The notes: generated by a model from the letters alone, not told the origin. A DNA stretch of 64,000 nucleotides from Christiangramia flava JLT2011 (GCF_001951155.1 NZ_CP016359.1:1326001-1390000); one strand, 5' to 3'. Positions 8,167 through 17,566 are shown, numbered from the stretch's first letter. Made by a program: numbers and translations.

Positions 8167-8240
8167 CGGTCTGGACGAGACTCGAACTCGCGACCCCCTG
8201 CGTGACAGGCAGGTATTCTAACCAACTGAACTACCAGACC
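8167..8240 (-). tRNA. tRNA-Asp (GTC)
   Basis: The minus strand folds as a canonical tRNA. Acceptor arms are GGTCTGG/CCAGACC with discriminator G, the D-arm includes AGTTCAGTTGGTTAGAAT, and the anticodon stem CCTGC/GCAGG encloses the loop CTGTCAC, giving anticodon GTC. The T-arm is GCGAGTTCGAGTCTCGT. The terminal CCA is not encoded. Its 3' end faces the integrase, the usual arrangement when an element has inserted at a tRNA 3' end. Confidence 0.95.
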
Positions 8241-8326
8241 GTTGCGTTATTGCGAGGGCAAATATACTACCCTTTTTAATTTCACCAAACCTTTTTTAAT
8301 TTTTTTTCGCAGCCTAATTTTTGCGC

Positions 8327-9256
8327 TTATCCAAACTTTTGTTTTTCAACTAAATATGTGGTCAAAATTTGATCAAAATTTTTTCGAATATCTGCTTCTA
8401 CGTATTTGATCTGGTATTTCGCGCACTGCATTTTAAGATCAGCAAGATAACTTTCCACAGCTTTTTTATAGTTTTCCCGAATATTATCTGAATATAGATC
8501 AACTTCCAGTCCTGTTTCCACGTCGGTAAAACGCCTGGGAGTATTCTCAAAATCAAATTCCAGCTCGCTTTTTCGATCCATAACATGGAAAAGAACCACT
8601 TCGTGCCGGTTATATTTCAAATGCCGTAGGGCTTCAAAAAGTTCTGATTCTTCTGCATCTGCCTGGAACATATCAGTAAACAGGAATACGAGTGATCTAC
8701 GCTTGAGTTTCTCTGCGATCTGATGAAGATACGTATAGGTGTCGGTATTTTTTCCGGAGCCGCCAGCCTTCAAAATATCGTTCATTTTACTAATAAGCAT
8801 CTGGTGATGACGCTCCCCGCCTCTTTCGGGTGCATAGTATTCAAATTCATTGCTGTAAACGCTCAATCCTACCGCATCTCGTTGCCTTTTCAGGATCTGC
8901 ATCAGGCAGGCAGATGCCAGTACCGAAAAACCAATTTTATTCAGGTTTCCCAGTTGCTGCGACTTTAGTTTGGGATAATGCATGGAAGCCGAATTATCCA
9001 GAATGAGGTGGCAGCGCAAATTAGTCTCCTCTTCGTATCGGCGGGTATACAGCTTATCGGTTCGAGCGAAGAGTTTCCAGTCGATATGCCGCGTGCTTTC
9101 GCCGGAATTGTAGATCTTGTGTTCAGCAAATTCCGCAGAAAAGCCATGAAACGGACTTTTATGTATACCTGAAATGTAGCCTTCCACCACCTCCCTGGCC
9201 AGCAGATCAAGATGTAAAAAACCACCGGTATCCTGTATTTCCTTCTGAATATCCAT
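8327..9256 (-). CDS. DUF58 domain protein
   Basis: About 309 residues of the DUF58 family, whose C-terminal part is a von Willebrand A-like fold. The family signature HKSPFHGFSAEFAEHKIY and GESTRHIDWKLFARTDKLY is intact, and the metal-site-like motif DNSAS (about residues 87-91) is present. Members usually act with MoxR ATPases in protein or membrane-complex maturation, but no moxR is next to it here. I start at the Met of MDIQKEIQ, since the family begins there; an in-frame ATG 18 bases upstream (9274) is possible. It follows trxA, with a terminator between them. Confidence 0.85.
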   Translation of the reverse strand: MDIQKEIQDTGGFLHLDLLAREVVEGYISGIHKSPFHGFSAEFAEHKIYNSGESTRHIDWKLFARTDKLYTRRYEEETNLRCHLILDNSASMHYPKLKSQQLGNLNKIGFSVLASACLMQILKRQRDAVGLSVYSNEFEYYAPERGGERHHQMLISKMNDILKAGGSGKNTDTYTYLHQIAEKLKRRSLVFLFTDMFQADAEESELFEALRHLKYNRHEVVLFHVMDRKSELEFDFENTPRRFTDVETGLEVDLYSDNIRENYKKAVESYLADLKMQCAKYQIKYVEADIRKNFDQILTTYLVEKQKFG

Positions 9257-9283
9257 TCCTGTGAAAGTAAGCATGTTTCAGAA

Positions 9284-9316
9284 ATAAAAAAAGCCGGTAA
9301 AAACCGGCTTCATTTT
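9284..9316 (-). terminator. Terminator after trxA
   Basis: AAGCCGGT (9291-9298) and ACCGGCTT (9303-9310) form a perfect 8-bp stem around AAAA, with A-rich sequence on the left (U-tract for leftward transcripts) and TTTT on the right. It lies between the trxA stop and the DUF58 start. Confidence 0.8.
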
Positions 9317-9333
9317 AATTCTGTTCTTTTATC

Positions 9334-9651
9334 TTATAAAAGCTGATCTAAAGCTTCCGAATATGTTTGTTTTTGAGCAACTCCAACCTGGCGTCCAACC
9401 ACTTCCCCGTTTTGAAAAACCAAAACAGTAGGAATGTTTCTCACACCATATTTTGCAGCAAATTCCTGGTTTGCATCTACATCCAGTTTTCCAACAACCG
9501 CTTTGCCTTCATATTCACTGCTCAGCTCGTCAATGATTGGCCCAACCATGCGGCAAGGTCCACACCATGCGGCCCAAAAATCAACCATTACCGGTTTATC
9601 GCTTTTTAATACTTTTTCTTCAAAGTTTGCATCAGTTATTTCAACAGCCAT
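9334..9651 (-). CDS. trxA: Thioredoxin
   Basis: A 105-residue classical thioredoxin of full length. The redox motif WCGPCR lies at residues 29-34, the buried Asp is in VMVDFWA, and the cis-Pro is in RNIPTVLVF. It reduces cytoplasmic protein disulfides and supplies electrons to ribonucleotide reductase and other reductases. There is no signal peptide. It lies downstream of dnaE on the same strand, separated by about 200 bases that include a GC-rich repeat-like element, so it probably has its own promoter. Confidence 0.95.
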   Translation of the reverse strand: MAVEITDANFEEKVLKSDKPVMVDFWAAWCGPCRMVGPIIDELSSEYEGKAVVGKLDVDANQEFAAKYGVRNIPTVLVFQNGEVVGRQVGVAQKQTYSEALDQLL

Positions 9652-9776
9652 AATAGTATAATGTTATCTGGTTTTACTAATTTCTTTTAAGATTCGTAAA
9701 AGTAGTCAATAATATTCTGAAACCTTACAAGTGCCATATTTTATTTAATTATGAGCGTATTAGGAGTGTTTATGTG

Positions 9777-9850
9777 AGTGGCCCGCAGCCTTTTGCGGCT
9801 GCGGCCGGGCTTTTCGCGCTGCACGGCAGCTCGCTACAATCCCTGCCACC
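9777..9850. repeat. GC-rich palindromic element after dnaE
   Basis: A strongly GC-rich stretch that begins with a hairpin (GGCCCGCAGCC, then TTTTGC, then GGCTGCGGCC) and continues with CGCGCTGCACGGCAGCTCGC up to the dnaE stop. Its composition contrasts with the surrounding sequence. It resembles dispersed GC-rich intergenic repeats of flavobacterial genomes, but only one copy is visible here. It could also serve as the dnaE terminator. Confidence 0.5.
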
Positions 9851-12800
9851 TTAATTCAGTTTATAGAGGAATTGCTCTTTTTCCAACATTTCCAGTAATT
9901 CCTGGGAGATCTTGATTTTATGCTTTCTACTGGGCATATGCAACTTCACCTGCTCCTTCATTTCGTAGACCACAAAATTCAAACGATGCTCCCCTTTATG
10001 CGTTCTGAAAGTATCTTCCAGCCATTCGATCTTTTCATTTTCCAGGTCAGAAATATTGAGCTGTATGGTAAGTTTTTTGGCATACTTCTCCATTACGTCA
10101 TGCAGCAAGTTCATCTCTCGGAACTGGATCCTCGGCTCTCCCCTACTGCCGGTGTCCTTGTTCACCCAGCCCTCTTTCACAAAGAACTTCATGTGTACGA
10201 AATTATTCGGCACCAGGAAATGTTTCAGTCGTAGATATTCCTCACCAAAAATCTTGAACTCATACGAATCGTCATAATCTTCCATCATAAAGATCGCCCA
10301 GCCTTTTCCGTTTTTAGAAACTTTATGCTGCACATCGCTAACCACTGCACCGAGCGTCAAATCCCGATTCACAATATTTTCCAGCTGCCGCAGGTCTGAA
10401 AGTTTCGCGGAGCAGAAATAGTTCATCTCGATCTTGAAATCATCCAACGGGTGCCCGGAAATATAGATGCCCACGACCTCTTTTTCACGCCGCAGTTTTT
10501 CCATCGTTCCCCAGCTGTCACAGGGCGGCACTTCAGGCTCAGGAATCTGGACCTCACTGGCTTCACCAAACAGACTCACCTGCGAAGAATTCTCATTTTC
10601 CTGGAATTTTTGAGCGTATTTCACCACTTTTTCCAGGAAACTCATTCCGCTGCCGTCATCATGGAAATACTGTGCGCGGTGGGTTCCGCCGAAACCGTCG
10701 AAGCCGCCAGCAAGCGCAAGGTTTTCAAAAGCCTTTTTATTGGCTGCTCTCAAATCGATACGTTTTGCCATATCAAAAATGGAACGATAAGGTCCTTCCT
10801 TGGTCTTTCGATTTTCCACAATAGTAGCTACTGCGCCCGCACCAACTCCTTTTATCGCCCCCATTCCAAAACGGATGGCATTATTTTTATTTACAGAGAA
10901 CTTGTAATACGATTCGTTAACATCTGGCCCCAAAACATTCAATTTCATGCGCTTGCACTCCTCCATGAAAAAGGTAACCTGCTTAATGTCATTCATATTA
11001 TTAGAAAGCACGGCCGCCATATATTCGGCAGGATAATGCGCTTTTAGATAGGCTGTCTGGTAGGCGATCCAGGCGTAACAGGTTGAATGCGACTTGTTAA
11101 AAGCATACGAAGCAAAAGCTTCCCAGTCTTTCCAGATCTTTTCCAGCACCTCTTCCGGATGTCCCTTTTCTTTTCCGCCGTCAATAAATTTCGGTTTTAA
11201 CTGTGCGAGTAAGGCTGCGATCTTTTTTCCCATCGCCTTCCGAAGCATATCAGCTTCACCTTTCGTAAAACCGGCCAGCTTTTGAGAAAGCAACATCACC
11301 TGCTCCTGGTAAACCGTAATTCCGTAAGTTTCTTCCAGATATTCCTGCATTTCCGGCAGGTCATAAGAAATCTCCTCATCCCCGTGTTTCCGCGCAATGA
11401 AACTTGGAATATATTCCATCGGCCCTGGACGATACAAGGCGTTCATCGCAATGAGATCATCAAAAACCGTTGGTTTTAGTGCCTGCATGTGCTTCTGCAT
11501 CCCGGGAGATTCGTACTGGAAGATCCCAATGGTTTCTCCCCGCTGGAACAATTTGTAGGTTTCCTCATCATCAAGCGGAAAATTATCAGGGTCCAGCTCA
11601 ATTCCGTGGCGCCCTTTCACGATCTTTACCGTGTCCTTAATTAAGGTCAGCGTTTTAAGACCCAAAAAGTCCATTTTCAGCAGTCCTGCACTTTCAACAA
11701 CCGAGTTATCGAATTGCGTAACATATAGATCGGAGTCTTTCGCTACCGAAACCGGAACATAATCAGTAATATCCCCGGGGGTAATGATCACTCCACAAGC
11801 GTGGATTCCCGTATTCCTAACCGATCCTTCCAGCACACGCGCCTGGTTTACCGTTTCTGCTTCCAGGTCATCCCCTTCGGAAATATTTAAAAGTTCGTTG
11901 ATCTTTTCTACCTCATCGCCGCGGAACTTGCTTCGGATGGCCTTGTCGTCCATTCCGAAGATTTTAGCCAGTTTGGTGTTGGGGATGAGCTTGGCAATCC
12001 TGTCAGCCTCCATCAACGGAAGGTCCAGTACCCTGGCAGTATCACGTATAGAGGATTTCGCAGCCATGGTTCCGTAGGTAATGATCTGGGCTACCTGGTT
12101 GGCACCGTATTTATCGATCACATATTCCATTACCCTGCTTCGTCCTTCATCATCAAAATCAATATCAATATCAGGCATGCTCACACGATCCGGATTCAGG
12201 AAACGCTCAAACAGGAGGTCGTACTTGATAGGATCAATATTAGTGATACCCAGGCAATAAGCCACGGCAGAACCTGCAGCCGATCCACGACCCGGACCTA
12301 CCGAAACGCCCATATCTCTAGCCGCCCTGATAAAATCTTCCACAATCAGGAAGTAACCGGGATAACCCGTATTTTCAATTACTGATAATTCGAAATTGAG
12401 TCGTTCTTCAATATCGGGAGTGATCTCGGGATATCGTTGGCGCGCGCCTTCAAAAGTAATATGCTTTAAATAGGCATTTTCGCCGCGCTTACCGCCATCA
12501 ACCAGATCTTCTTCATGCTGGAACTGCTCCGGAATGGTAAATTTTGGCAGCAGTACATCACGGGCCAGTTCAAATGGTTCAATTTTATCAACTACTTCCT
12601 GGATATTGGTAATCGCTTCCGGAAGATCCTTAAAAAGGCTCTTCATCTCATTCCCACTCTTGAAATAGTATTCCTGGTTTGGCAAACCATAGCGGTAACC
12701 CCTACCTCGGCCAATAGGCGTGGCTTGCTTCTCGCCGTCTTTCACACACAGTAAAATGTCATGCGCATTGGCATCTTCCTGTTTCCAGTAGTAGGTATTA

Positions 12801-14236
12801 TTGGTCGCTACGATTTTTACTGCATGTTTTTTGGCAAATTCGATCAAAACAGGGTTTACCCTGTCTTCGTCTTCCTGCCCGTGACGCATCAATTCTATAT
12901 AAAGGTCGTCCCCAAACTGTTCTTTCCACCAGATCAGGGCTTCTTCGGCCTGATTTTCCCCAACGTTCAGGATCTTGCTTGGTACTTCCCCGTAGAGGTT
13001 TCCCGTCAAAACAATAATATCTTCCTTATATCTTTGAATAACATCCCTGTCAATTCGCGGGACGTAATAAAACCCATCGGTATAGGCCAGGGAAGACATT
13101 TTCGCCAGGTTGTGATAACCTCTTTTGTTTTTGGCCAGCATTACGATCTGGTAACCGTTGTCTTTCCGGGTTTTATCGGTATGATTTTCACAAACGAAGA
13201 ATTCGCAACCCACAATTGGCTTGATAGGTTGCTTTAAAGCTTCGCCGTTTTCTTCAGCAGTTGCATTATGCTCTTTGATTTTTCCGTTGTAAACTCCAAC
13301 TTCCTTTACAAAATGAAAGGCGCCCATCATATTGGCATGATCCGTAAGGGCTACGGCATTCATGTCTTCTTCAGCTGCGGCGGCTACCAGGTCTGGAATG
13401 CTGATGGTAGACTGCAAAACAGAAAACTGGGAATGGTTATGAAGGTGCGCGAATGGCACTTCGTCCAGTTTCTCGAGGTTTTCCTGAATTTCCTCATGAG
13501 AAATTTCATCAGAAGGCTGCTGTTTGGCCAGTTTTTTCCTGATCTCATCGGAAGCTTTTTTAAGGTTGATATGTTTTAAACCGATAAGTTTGACCGGCTG
13601 CGGGTTCTCTTCAGAAAAATTCTGAAAATAATCTGCCGGCACATCCAACTCCTCGATAGTATAGATCCGTCTCCTGATAAGTTCCAGGAAACACCGAGTG
13701 GTTGCCTCCACATCGGCGGTCGCATTATGCGCCTCGGCGAAAGCCTCTTCAAACAGGAATTCATGTAGCTCGGTAAGCGTTGGTAATTTGAATTTACCAC
13801 CGCGACCACCGGGAATCTTGCATAGATCGGCAGTCACCTCCGTACAGGTATCAAGAACAGGCAATTCCTGAAGGTTGTTTTCAAAATCTTCCCGAATGAA
13901 TTCCGCACCCATAATATTCACGTCAAAACCTACATTTTGACCCACTACGAATTTTGATTTTCCCAGGGCCGTACGGAATTTCTCCAGAACCTCGCGAAGC
14001 GGTACACCCTGTTCCCTGGCCAGCTCTGTACTAATACCGTGAATCCTTTCTGAGTCATACGGAATATCAAAACCCTCTGGCTGCACCAGGTAATCCTGAT
14101 GTTCCACCAGCCTGCCCATTTCATCGTGTAACTGCCAGGCGATCTGTATGCATCGCGGCCAGTTCTCCGAATCGGTCAAAGGGGCGTCCCAACGCTTGGG
14201 AAGTCCGGTGGTTTCGGTATCAAAAATGAGGTACAT
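9851..14236 (-). CDS. dnaE: DNA polymerase III alpha with fused proofreading exonuclease
   Basis: A 1461-residue replicative polymerase. Residues 1-190 are a DEDDh exonuclease like DnaQ epsilon: FDTETTG (D6, E8), GFD (D105) and H170...D175. Residues about 262-470 are a PHP domain with intact metal ligands (HLHNH at 264-268, TDH at 298-300). The C-family palm follows, with GPGRGSAAGS at 648-657 and catalytic Asp in MPDIDIDF (D691, D693). Near the C-terminus, QVSLF is a beta-clamp binding motif, followed by an OB-fold region. E. coli encodes the exonuclease separately; here it is N-terminal to the PHP domain. The length of about 1460 fits this two-part architecture, so it is the main replicase rather than an error-prone copy. 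Confidence 0.95.
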   Translation of the reverse strand: MYLIFDTETTGLPKRWDAPLTDSENWPRCIQIAWQLHDEMGRLVEHQDYLVQPEGFDIPYDSERIHGISTELAREQGVPLREVLEKFRTALGKSKFVVGQNVGFDVNIMGAEFIREDFENNLQELPVLDTCTEVTADLCKIPGGRGGKFKLPTLTELHEFLFEEAFAEAHNATADVEATTRCFLELIRRRIYTIEELDVPADYFQNFSEENPQPVKLIGLKHINLKKASDEIRKKLAKQQPSDEISHEEIQENLEKLDEVPFAHLHNHSQFSVLQSTISIPDLVAAAAEEDMNAVALTDHANMMGAFHFVKEVGVYNGKIKEHNATAEENGEALKQPIKPIVGCEFFVCENHTDKTRKDNGYQIVMLAKNKRGYHNLAKMSSLAYTDGFYYVPRIDRDVIQRYKEDIIVLTGNLYGEVPSKILNVGENQAEEALIWWKEQFGDDLYIELMRHGQEDEDRVNPVLIEFAKKHAVKIVATNNTYYWKQEDANAHDILLCVKDGEKQATPIGRGRGYRYGLPNQEYYFKSGNEMKSLFKDLPEAITNIQEVVDKIEPFELARDVLLPKFTIPEQFQHEEDLVDGGKRGENAYLKHITFEGARQRYPEITPDIEERLNFELSVIENTGYPGYFLIVEDFIRAARDMGVSVGPGRGSAAGSAVAYCLGITNIDPIKYDLLFERFLNPDRVSMPDIDIDFDDEGRSRVMEYVIDKYGANQVAQIITYGTMAAKSSIRDTARVLDLPLMEADRIAKLIPNTKLAKIFGMDDKAIRSKFRGDEVEKINELLNISEGDDLEAETVNQARVLEGSVRNTGIHACGVIITPGDITDYVPVSVAKDSDLYVTQFDNSVVESAGLLKMDFLGLKTLTLIKDTVKIVKGRHGIELDPDNFPLDDEETYKLFQRGETIGIFQYESPGMQKHMQALKPTVFDDLIAMNALYRPGPMEYIPSFIARKHGDEEISYDLPEMQEYLEETYGITVYQEQVMLLSQKLAGFTKGEADMLRKAMGKKIAALLAQLKPKFIDGGKEKGHPEEVLEKIWKDWEAFASYAFNKSHSTCYAWIAYQTAYLKAHYPAEYMAAVLSNNMNDIKQVTFFMEECKRMKLNVLGPDVNESYYKFSVNKNNAIRFGMGAIKGVGAGAVATIVENRKTKEGPYRSIFDMAKRIDLRAANKKAFENLALAGGFDGFGGTHRAQYFHDDGSGMSFLEKVVKYAQKFQENENSSQVSLFGEASEVQIPEPEVPPCDSWGTMEKLRREKEVVGIYISGHPLDDFKIEMNYFCSAKLSDLRQLENIVNRDLTLGAVVSDVQHKVSKNGKGWAIFMMEDYDDSYEFKIFGEEYLRLKHFLVPNNFVHMKFFVKEGWVNKDTGSRGEPRIQFREMNLLHDVMEKYAKKLTIQLNISDLENEKIEWLEDTFRTHKGEHRLNFVVYEMKEQVKLHMPSRKHKIKISQELLEMLEKEQFLYKLN

Positions 14237-14356
14237 CCTGTTGTATTTTAGCCTGTTAGAGAAGTTGAGAAAATGGTTTTTGCTTAAAAACCATCCGGGC
14301 TAAAATAAGGAAGTTTGCTCGTGAATGAAAAGATTGTTTTCAGGAATTATTAACCA

Positions 14357-14400
14357 TAAAAAAAACCTCACAGGACTCCGTAAAGGAAATCCTGTGAGGT
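14357..14400 (-). terminator. Strong terminator after the DUF2383 gene
   Basis: ACCTCACAGGA (14365-14375) pairs perfectly with TCCTGTGAGGT (14390-14400) around a 14-base loop, and nine A bases precede it (U-tract for leftward transcripts). It terminates the gene at 14519-14965 and insulates dnaE. Confidence 0.85.
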
Positions 14401-14518
14401 CTGATACGAACACTAAAACTACTACTACTTCAATCAAACATTGCTCGCATCATTGCTACTTCATTTCAGTATCTGGTCTTTGGGGACGGTGTGCCCGAAA
14501 AGAAGTTCTACATTTCTA

Positions 14519-14965
14519 TCAGGCCTGACGCTCTAAAGTTTTCACTTCATTAAGCGAGGCTACGATCGCATTTTTCTGCTTCATTAAGATATTGCCGGTA
14601 GAAGCTGGAATATTGGAATCTTTTAAAATATCCTCGTATTCTTCTACAGCCGCTTTTTCGCCACGAACTGTTTCTTCCAATACCGCCTCATCTTTATCAT
14701 TGGACAGGCTAGCTTTCAGGTTCATCCAGGAACGGTGTGCATCTCCGGCAAGACTGCTTCCTTTATCTGGATTCTCCCCAAAGTTTCGAATTTCAGATTT
14801 CAATTCGTGACCAAAATCATATCGTTCCTGCGCCCTTTCAGTAAAAAAAGCTTTTAAACGCTCATTTTTCACTTTTTGAGCAGCGAGTTTATATCCTTTC
14901 TCTGCATCATAATTCTTTTCTAATAGCTCGTTCAACTTATTAGAAACTTCTTCTGAATAACTCAT
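14519..14965 (-). CDS. DUF2383 / PA2169-family four-helix protein
   Basis: 148 residues from the Met of MSYSEEVSNKL. The longer reading from 15025 adds 20 implausible residues and lacks support. The protein is all helical and ferritin-like: YDAEKGYKLAAQKVKNERLKAFF, ERAQERYDFGHEL, AHRSWMNLKASLS and GEKAAVEEYEDIL match the PA2169/DUF2383 pattern. Family members are often induced under stress and may bind metal through Glu/His pairs; the function is not established. It is monocistronic, divergent from rpsP, with a strong terminator downstream. Confidence 0.8.
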   Translation of the reverse strand: MSYSEEVSNKLNELLEKNYDAEKGYKLAAQKVKNERLKAFFTERAQERYDFGHELKSEIRNFGENPDKGSSLAGDAHRSWMNLKASLSNDKDEAVLEETVRGEKAAVEEYEDILKDSNIPASTGNILMKQKNAIVASLNEVKTLERQA

Positions 14966-15166
14966 AACTTTCTTTTTTTGCAATTTTCTTATGGTAAAGA
15001 TACACTCCTGTACACGCCCCAACAACCTATTTAACAGGGTTTAGCACTAATTAACTGCTTTTAACAGGCGGCCGCGTTTTTATGAAAAATTCCTCCCAAA
15101 TTCTGTAAATTGAATCCGTTCATCACCGCTATTCTTTTTCAGAAATTAAAACAAAGCAGGAAAGTC

Positions 15167-15195
15167 TTGAAAATTAGAAATTTGTAGTATCTTTG
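15167..15195 (+). promoter_or_regulatory. Bacteroidota-type promoter of rpsP-rimM
   Basis: TTG at 15167-15169 is followed after 18 bases by TATCTTTG (15188-15195), matching the TTG / TAnnTTTG elements of the Bacteroidota primary sigma factor. The expected start point lies about 40 bases before the rpsP ATG. Confidence 0.75.
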
Positions 15196-15242
15196 CACAC
15201 CTTATTAATAACCGGGGTCGAGAACCCCAAAATTTAATTTTT

Positions 15243-15821
15243 ATGCCAGTAAAAATCAGATTACAAAGACACGGTAAAAAAGGAAAACCTTTTTACTGGA
15301 TTGTCGCCGCAGATTCACGCGCAAAGAGAGATGGTAAATTCCTTGAAAAACTAGGGATCTACAATCCAAACACCAATCCTGCAACTATTGAATTAGATGT
15401 AGACGGTGCTGTACAGTGGCTACAGAATGGTGCACAACCAACTGATACCGCTCGTGCAATCCTTTCTTACAAAGGAGCTTTATTGAAAAAACACCTAGCA
15501 GTTGGTGTTCGTAAAGGCGCTTTGACAGAAGAGCAGGCTGAAGAAAAATTCCAGGCCTGGTTAGATGAAAAAGAAGGTAAGATTGGAGCCAAAAAAGAAT
15601 CTGTAGAAAAAGCTAAAGAAGAGCAGAAAGCTCAAGCTCTTGAAGCTGAAAAAGAAGTGAACGCGAAGCGTGAGGCTGAAGCTCAGGAAGCTGCTGCCGA
15701 AGCTGCTGAAGCTGAAAGAGAAGCAGAAGCTACCGATGAAGCCACTGTAGAAAGTGCTGAAGAGGAAGTAGGAGCTGCTACTGCAGAAGAAGCTAAAACT
15801 GAAGAAAAGAAAGACGCTTAA
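15243..15821 (+). CDS. rpsP: 30S ribosomal protein S16 with long Ala/Glu tail
   Basis: S16 of the small ribosomal subunit. Residues 1-85 are the conserved S16 core ([55 protein letters not shown]). The protein continues to 192 residues, about twice the usual size. The tail from about 110 is a low-complexity, highly charged Ala/Glu/Lys stretch, predicted helical or disordered. Long S16 tails are, as far as I know, common in Bacteroidota. The first gene of an operon with rimM, 15 bases apart, it has a clear promoter upstream. Confidence 0.95.
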   Translation: MPVKIRLQRHGKKGKPFYWIVAADSRAKRDGKFLEKLGIYNPNTNPATIELDVDGAVQWLQNGAQPTDTARAILSYKGALLKKHLAVGVRKGALTEEQAEEKFQAWLDEKEGKIGAKKESVEKAKEEQKAQALEAEKEVNAKREAEAQEAAAEAAEAEREAEATDEATVESAEEEVGAATAEEAKTEEKKDA

Positions 15822-15836
15822 TTCAGTCTGGTAACG

Positions 15837-16364
15837 ATGACTAAGGAAGAATGTTTCTATCTTGGAAAAATCGTAGCCAAATTCAGCTTCAAAGGCGAGG
15901 TATTGATCAAACTTGATACCGACGAGCCTGAAACTTACACAGAAATGGAATCAGTGTTCATTGACTACAATGATAATCTGGTTCCATTTTTTATTGATGC
16001 CTCCTCACTTCATAAAAGCACCCTGCTTCGAGTGAAATTTGAAGACATCGACACTGAGGAGGATGCCGAAGACCTGATCGGAGCTGAACTCTACCTCCCA
16101 TTGTCTTTCTTGCCGGAACTGGATGAAGACCAGTTCTATTTCCACGAGATCATTGGCTTTGAAGTGATCGACGCCTCCCACGGGAACATTGGCGAAGTCA
16201 TCTCGGTAAACGATACCACGGCGCAGCCACTGTTCGAAATAAAAAATGGAGACAAAGAAATTCTTGTCCCCATGAATGATGATTTTATTGAGAAAATCGA
16301 TAAAAAAAATCAGAAGATCTATCTTCAGACCCCTGAAGGATTGATCGACCTGTATCTTTCTTAA
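15837..16364 (+). CDS. rimM: 16S rRNA processing protein RimM
   Basis: 175 residues, normal for RimM. The N-terminal RimM barrel (YLGKIVAKFSFKGEVLIKLDTDEPE) is followed by a PRC-barrel half (YFHEIIGFEVIDASHGNIGEV, EILVPMNDDFIEKIDKKNQKI). RimM binds S19 and assists maturation of the 30S head, and its pairing with rpsP is widespread. Its stop codon overlaps the stop of the convergent ald gene by 4 bases, so there is no room for a separate terminator. Confidence 0.95.
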   Translation: MTKEECFYLGKIVAKFSFKGEVLIKLDTDEPETYTEMESVFIDYNDNLVPFFIDASSLHKSTLLRVKFEDIDTEEDAEDLIGAELYLPLSFLPELDEDQFYFHEIIGFEVIDASHGNIGEVISVNDTTAQPLFEIKNGDKEILVPMNDDFIEKIDKKNQKIYLQTPEGLIDLYLS

Positions 16365-17461
16365 GCCATCGCTTCTTTCCACCCGAAGGCTTCTAAAATT
16401 GGTTCACAAACCACCCTTCCTTTTACAATATTCACCCCTTTCATTAAGGAATCGTCATCCCTACATGCCTTTTCCCAACCTTCATCAGCCAGTTTTAGCA
16501 CGTAAGGCAAGGTCACATTCGTTAATGCCACGGTCGAAGTATGCGGTACTGCTCCAGGCATATTGGCCACGCAGTAATGCACCACATCGTCAATTATATA
16601 AGCAGGATCTTCATGAGTGGTTGGTCTTGTAGTTTCAAAGCAACCACCCTGATCTACTGCCACATCAACGATTACCGCTCCCGGCTGCATTTCCTTCAGC
16701 ATATCGCGGGTGATCAGTTTTGGCGCTTTCGCACCGGTGATCAATACTCCGCCGATAATCAGGTCACTGGTCTTAATATGTTTCCTGATGTTGTATTCAT
16801 TCGAAAATTCGGTCACCACATGACTCGGCATTACATCATTGACATATCGCAGCTTATTCATATTCACATCAAGAATAGTCACCTGAGCACCTAAGCCCGC
16901 CGCCATTTTTGCCGCCTGTATTCCAACAGTTCCCGCACCAATAACCAGAACCTTTCCAGGTCTTACCCCCGGAACTCCGCCTAAAAGCAAACCTTTACCT
17001 TTCACGGGTTTTTCAAGGTATTTTGCTCCCTGCTGGATCGCCATTCTTCCAGCCACTTCACTCATAGGGGTTAATAGCGGTAGTGTACCATCTTTATCTT
17101 CCACCGTCTCGTAAGCAATACAAACCGATTTGGTTTTCATCATCGCCTCTGTAAGACGCTTATCAGATGCAAAATGGAAAAAAGTGAAGACCACCTGGTC
17201 TTCTTTGATCAACTCGTATTCCTGCTGAATGGGTTCTTTCACTTTCACGATCATCTGTGCCTGGTCATAAACCCGGTCGATGGTTGGAAGAATCTTCGCA
17301 CCAGCCACATAGTAATCTTCATCATCAAAGCCGCTGCCCTCACCGGCGGTTGACTGCACATAGACTTCGTGCCCGCGTTTGGTAAGTTCCAGAACTCCGG
17401 CAGGGGTCATCCCTACCCTGTTCTCATTGTTTTTGATCTCTTTTGGAATCCCGATTTTCAT
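16361..17461 (-). CDS. ald: Alanine dehydrogenase
   Basis: 366 residues from the Met of MKIGIPKEIKNNENRVG, the conserved start of the family; a 14-residue longer reading exists but is unlikely. It catalyses NAD-dependent interconversion of L-alanine and pyruvate plus ammonia. The N-terminal domain has RVGMTPAGV and the conserved Lys in MIVKVKEP. The Rossmann motif is GAGTVGIQAAKMA, and the C-terminal AlaDh signature includes NMPGAVPHTST. It is convergent with rimM, and downstream of it no terminator separates the two. Confidence 0.95.
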   Translation of the reverse strand: MKIGIPKEIKNNENRVGMTPAGVLELTKRGHEVYVQSTAGEGSGFDDEDYYVAGAKILPTIDRVYDQAQMIVKVKEPIQQEYELIKEDQVVFTFFHFASDKRLTEAMMKTKSVCIAYETVEDKDGTLPLLTPMSEVAGRMAIQQGAKYLEKPVKGKGLLLGGVPGVRPGKVLVIGAGTVGIQAAKMAAGLGAQVTILDVNMNKLRYVNDVMPSHVVTEFSNEYNIRKHIKTSDLIIGGVLITGAKAPKLITRDMLKEMQPGAVIVDVAVDQGGCFETTRPTTHEDPAYIIDDVVHYCVANMPGAVPHTSTVALTNVTLPYVLKLADEGWEKACRDDDSLMKGVNIVKGRVVCEPILEAFGWKEAMA

Positions 17462-17503
17462 AGTGAAAGAATTTAGATTCCGAAAAATATAAAATAGAAA
17501 CAA

Positions 17504-17548
17504 AACAAGGGGTTAAAAACTAAAAAAAGTTGTTTTCAACCCCTTGTT
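17504..17548. terminator. Hairpin after leuS
   Basis: AACAAGGGGTT (17504-17514) pairs perfectly with AACCCCTTGTT (17538-17548). It lies 19 bases beyond the leuS stop and just upstream of ald, with A-rich sequence on the left, suiting leftward termination of leuS. Confidence 0.7.
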
Positions 17549-17566
17549 AATTATTTTTTAAGGGGG

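Noticed and set aside
8327..9256. DUF58 protein as part of a MoxR-vWA defence-like module
   Set aside because: No moxR or companion vWA gene is adjacent; the neighbourhood is housekeeping.
14325..14528. 67-residue plus-strand frame
   Set aside because: It spans the strong terminator of the DUF2383 gene and overlaps that gene's 3' end; the composition is not protein-like.
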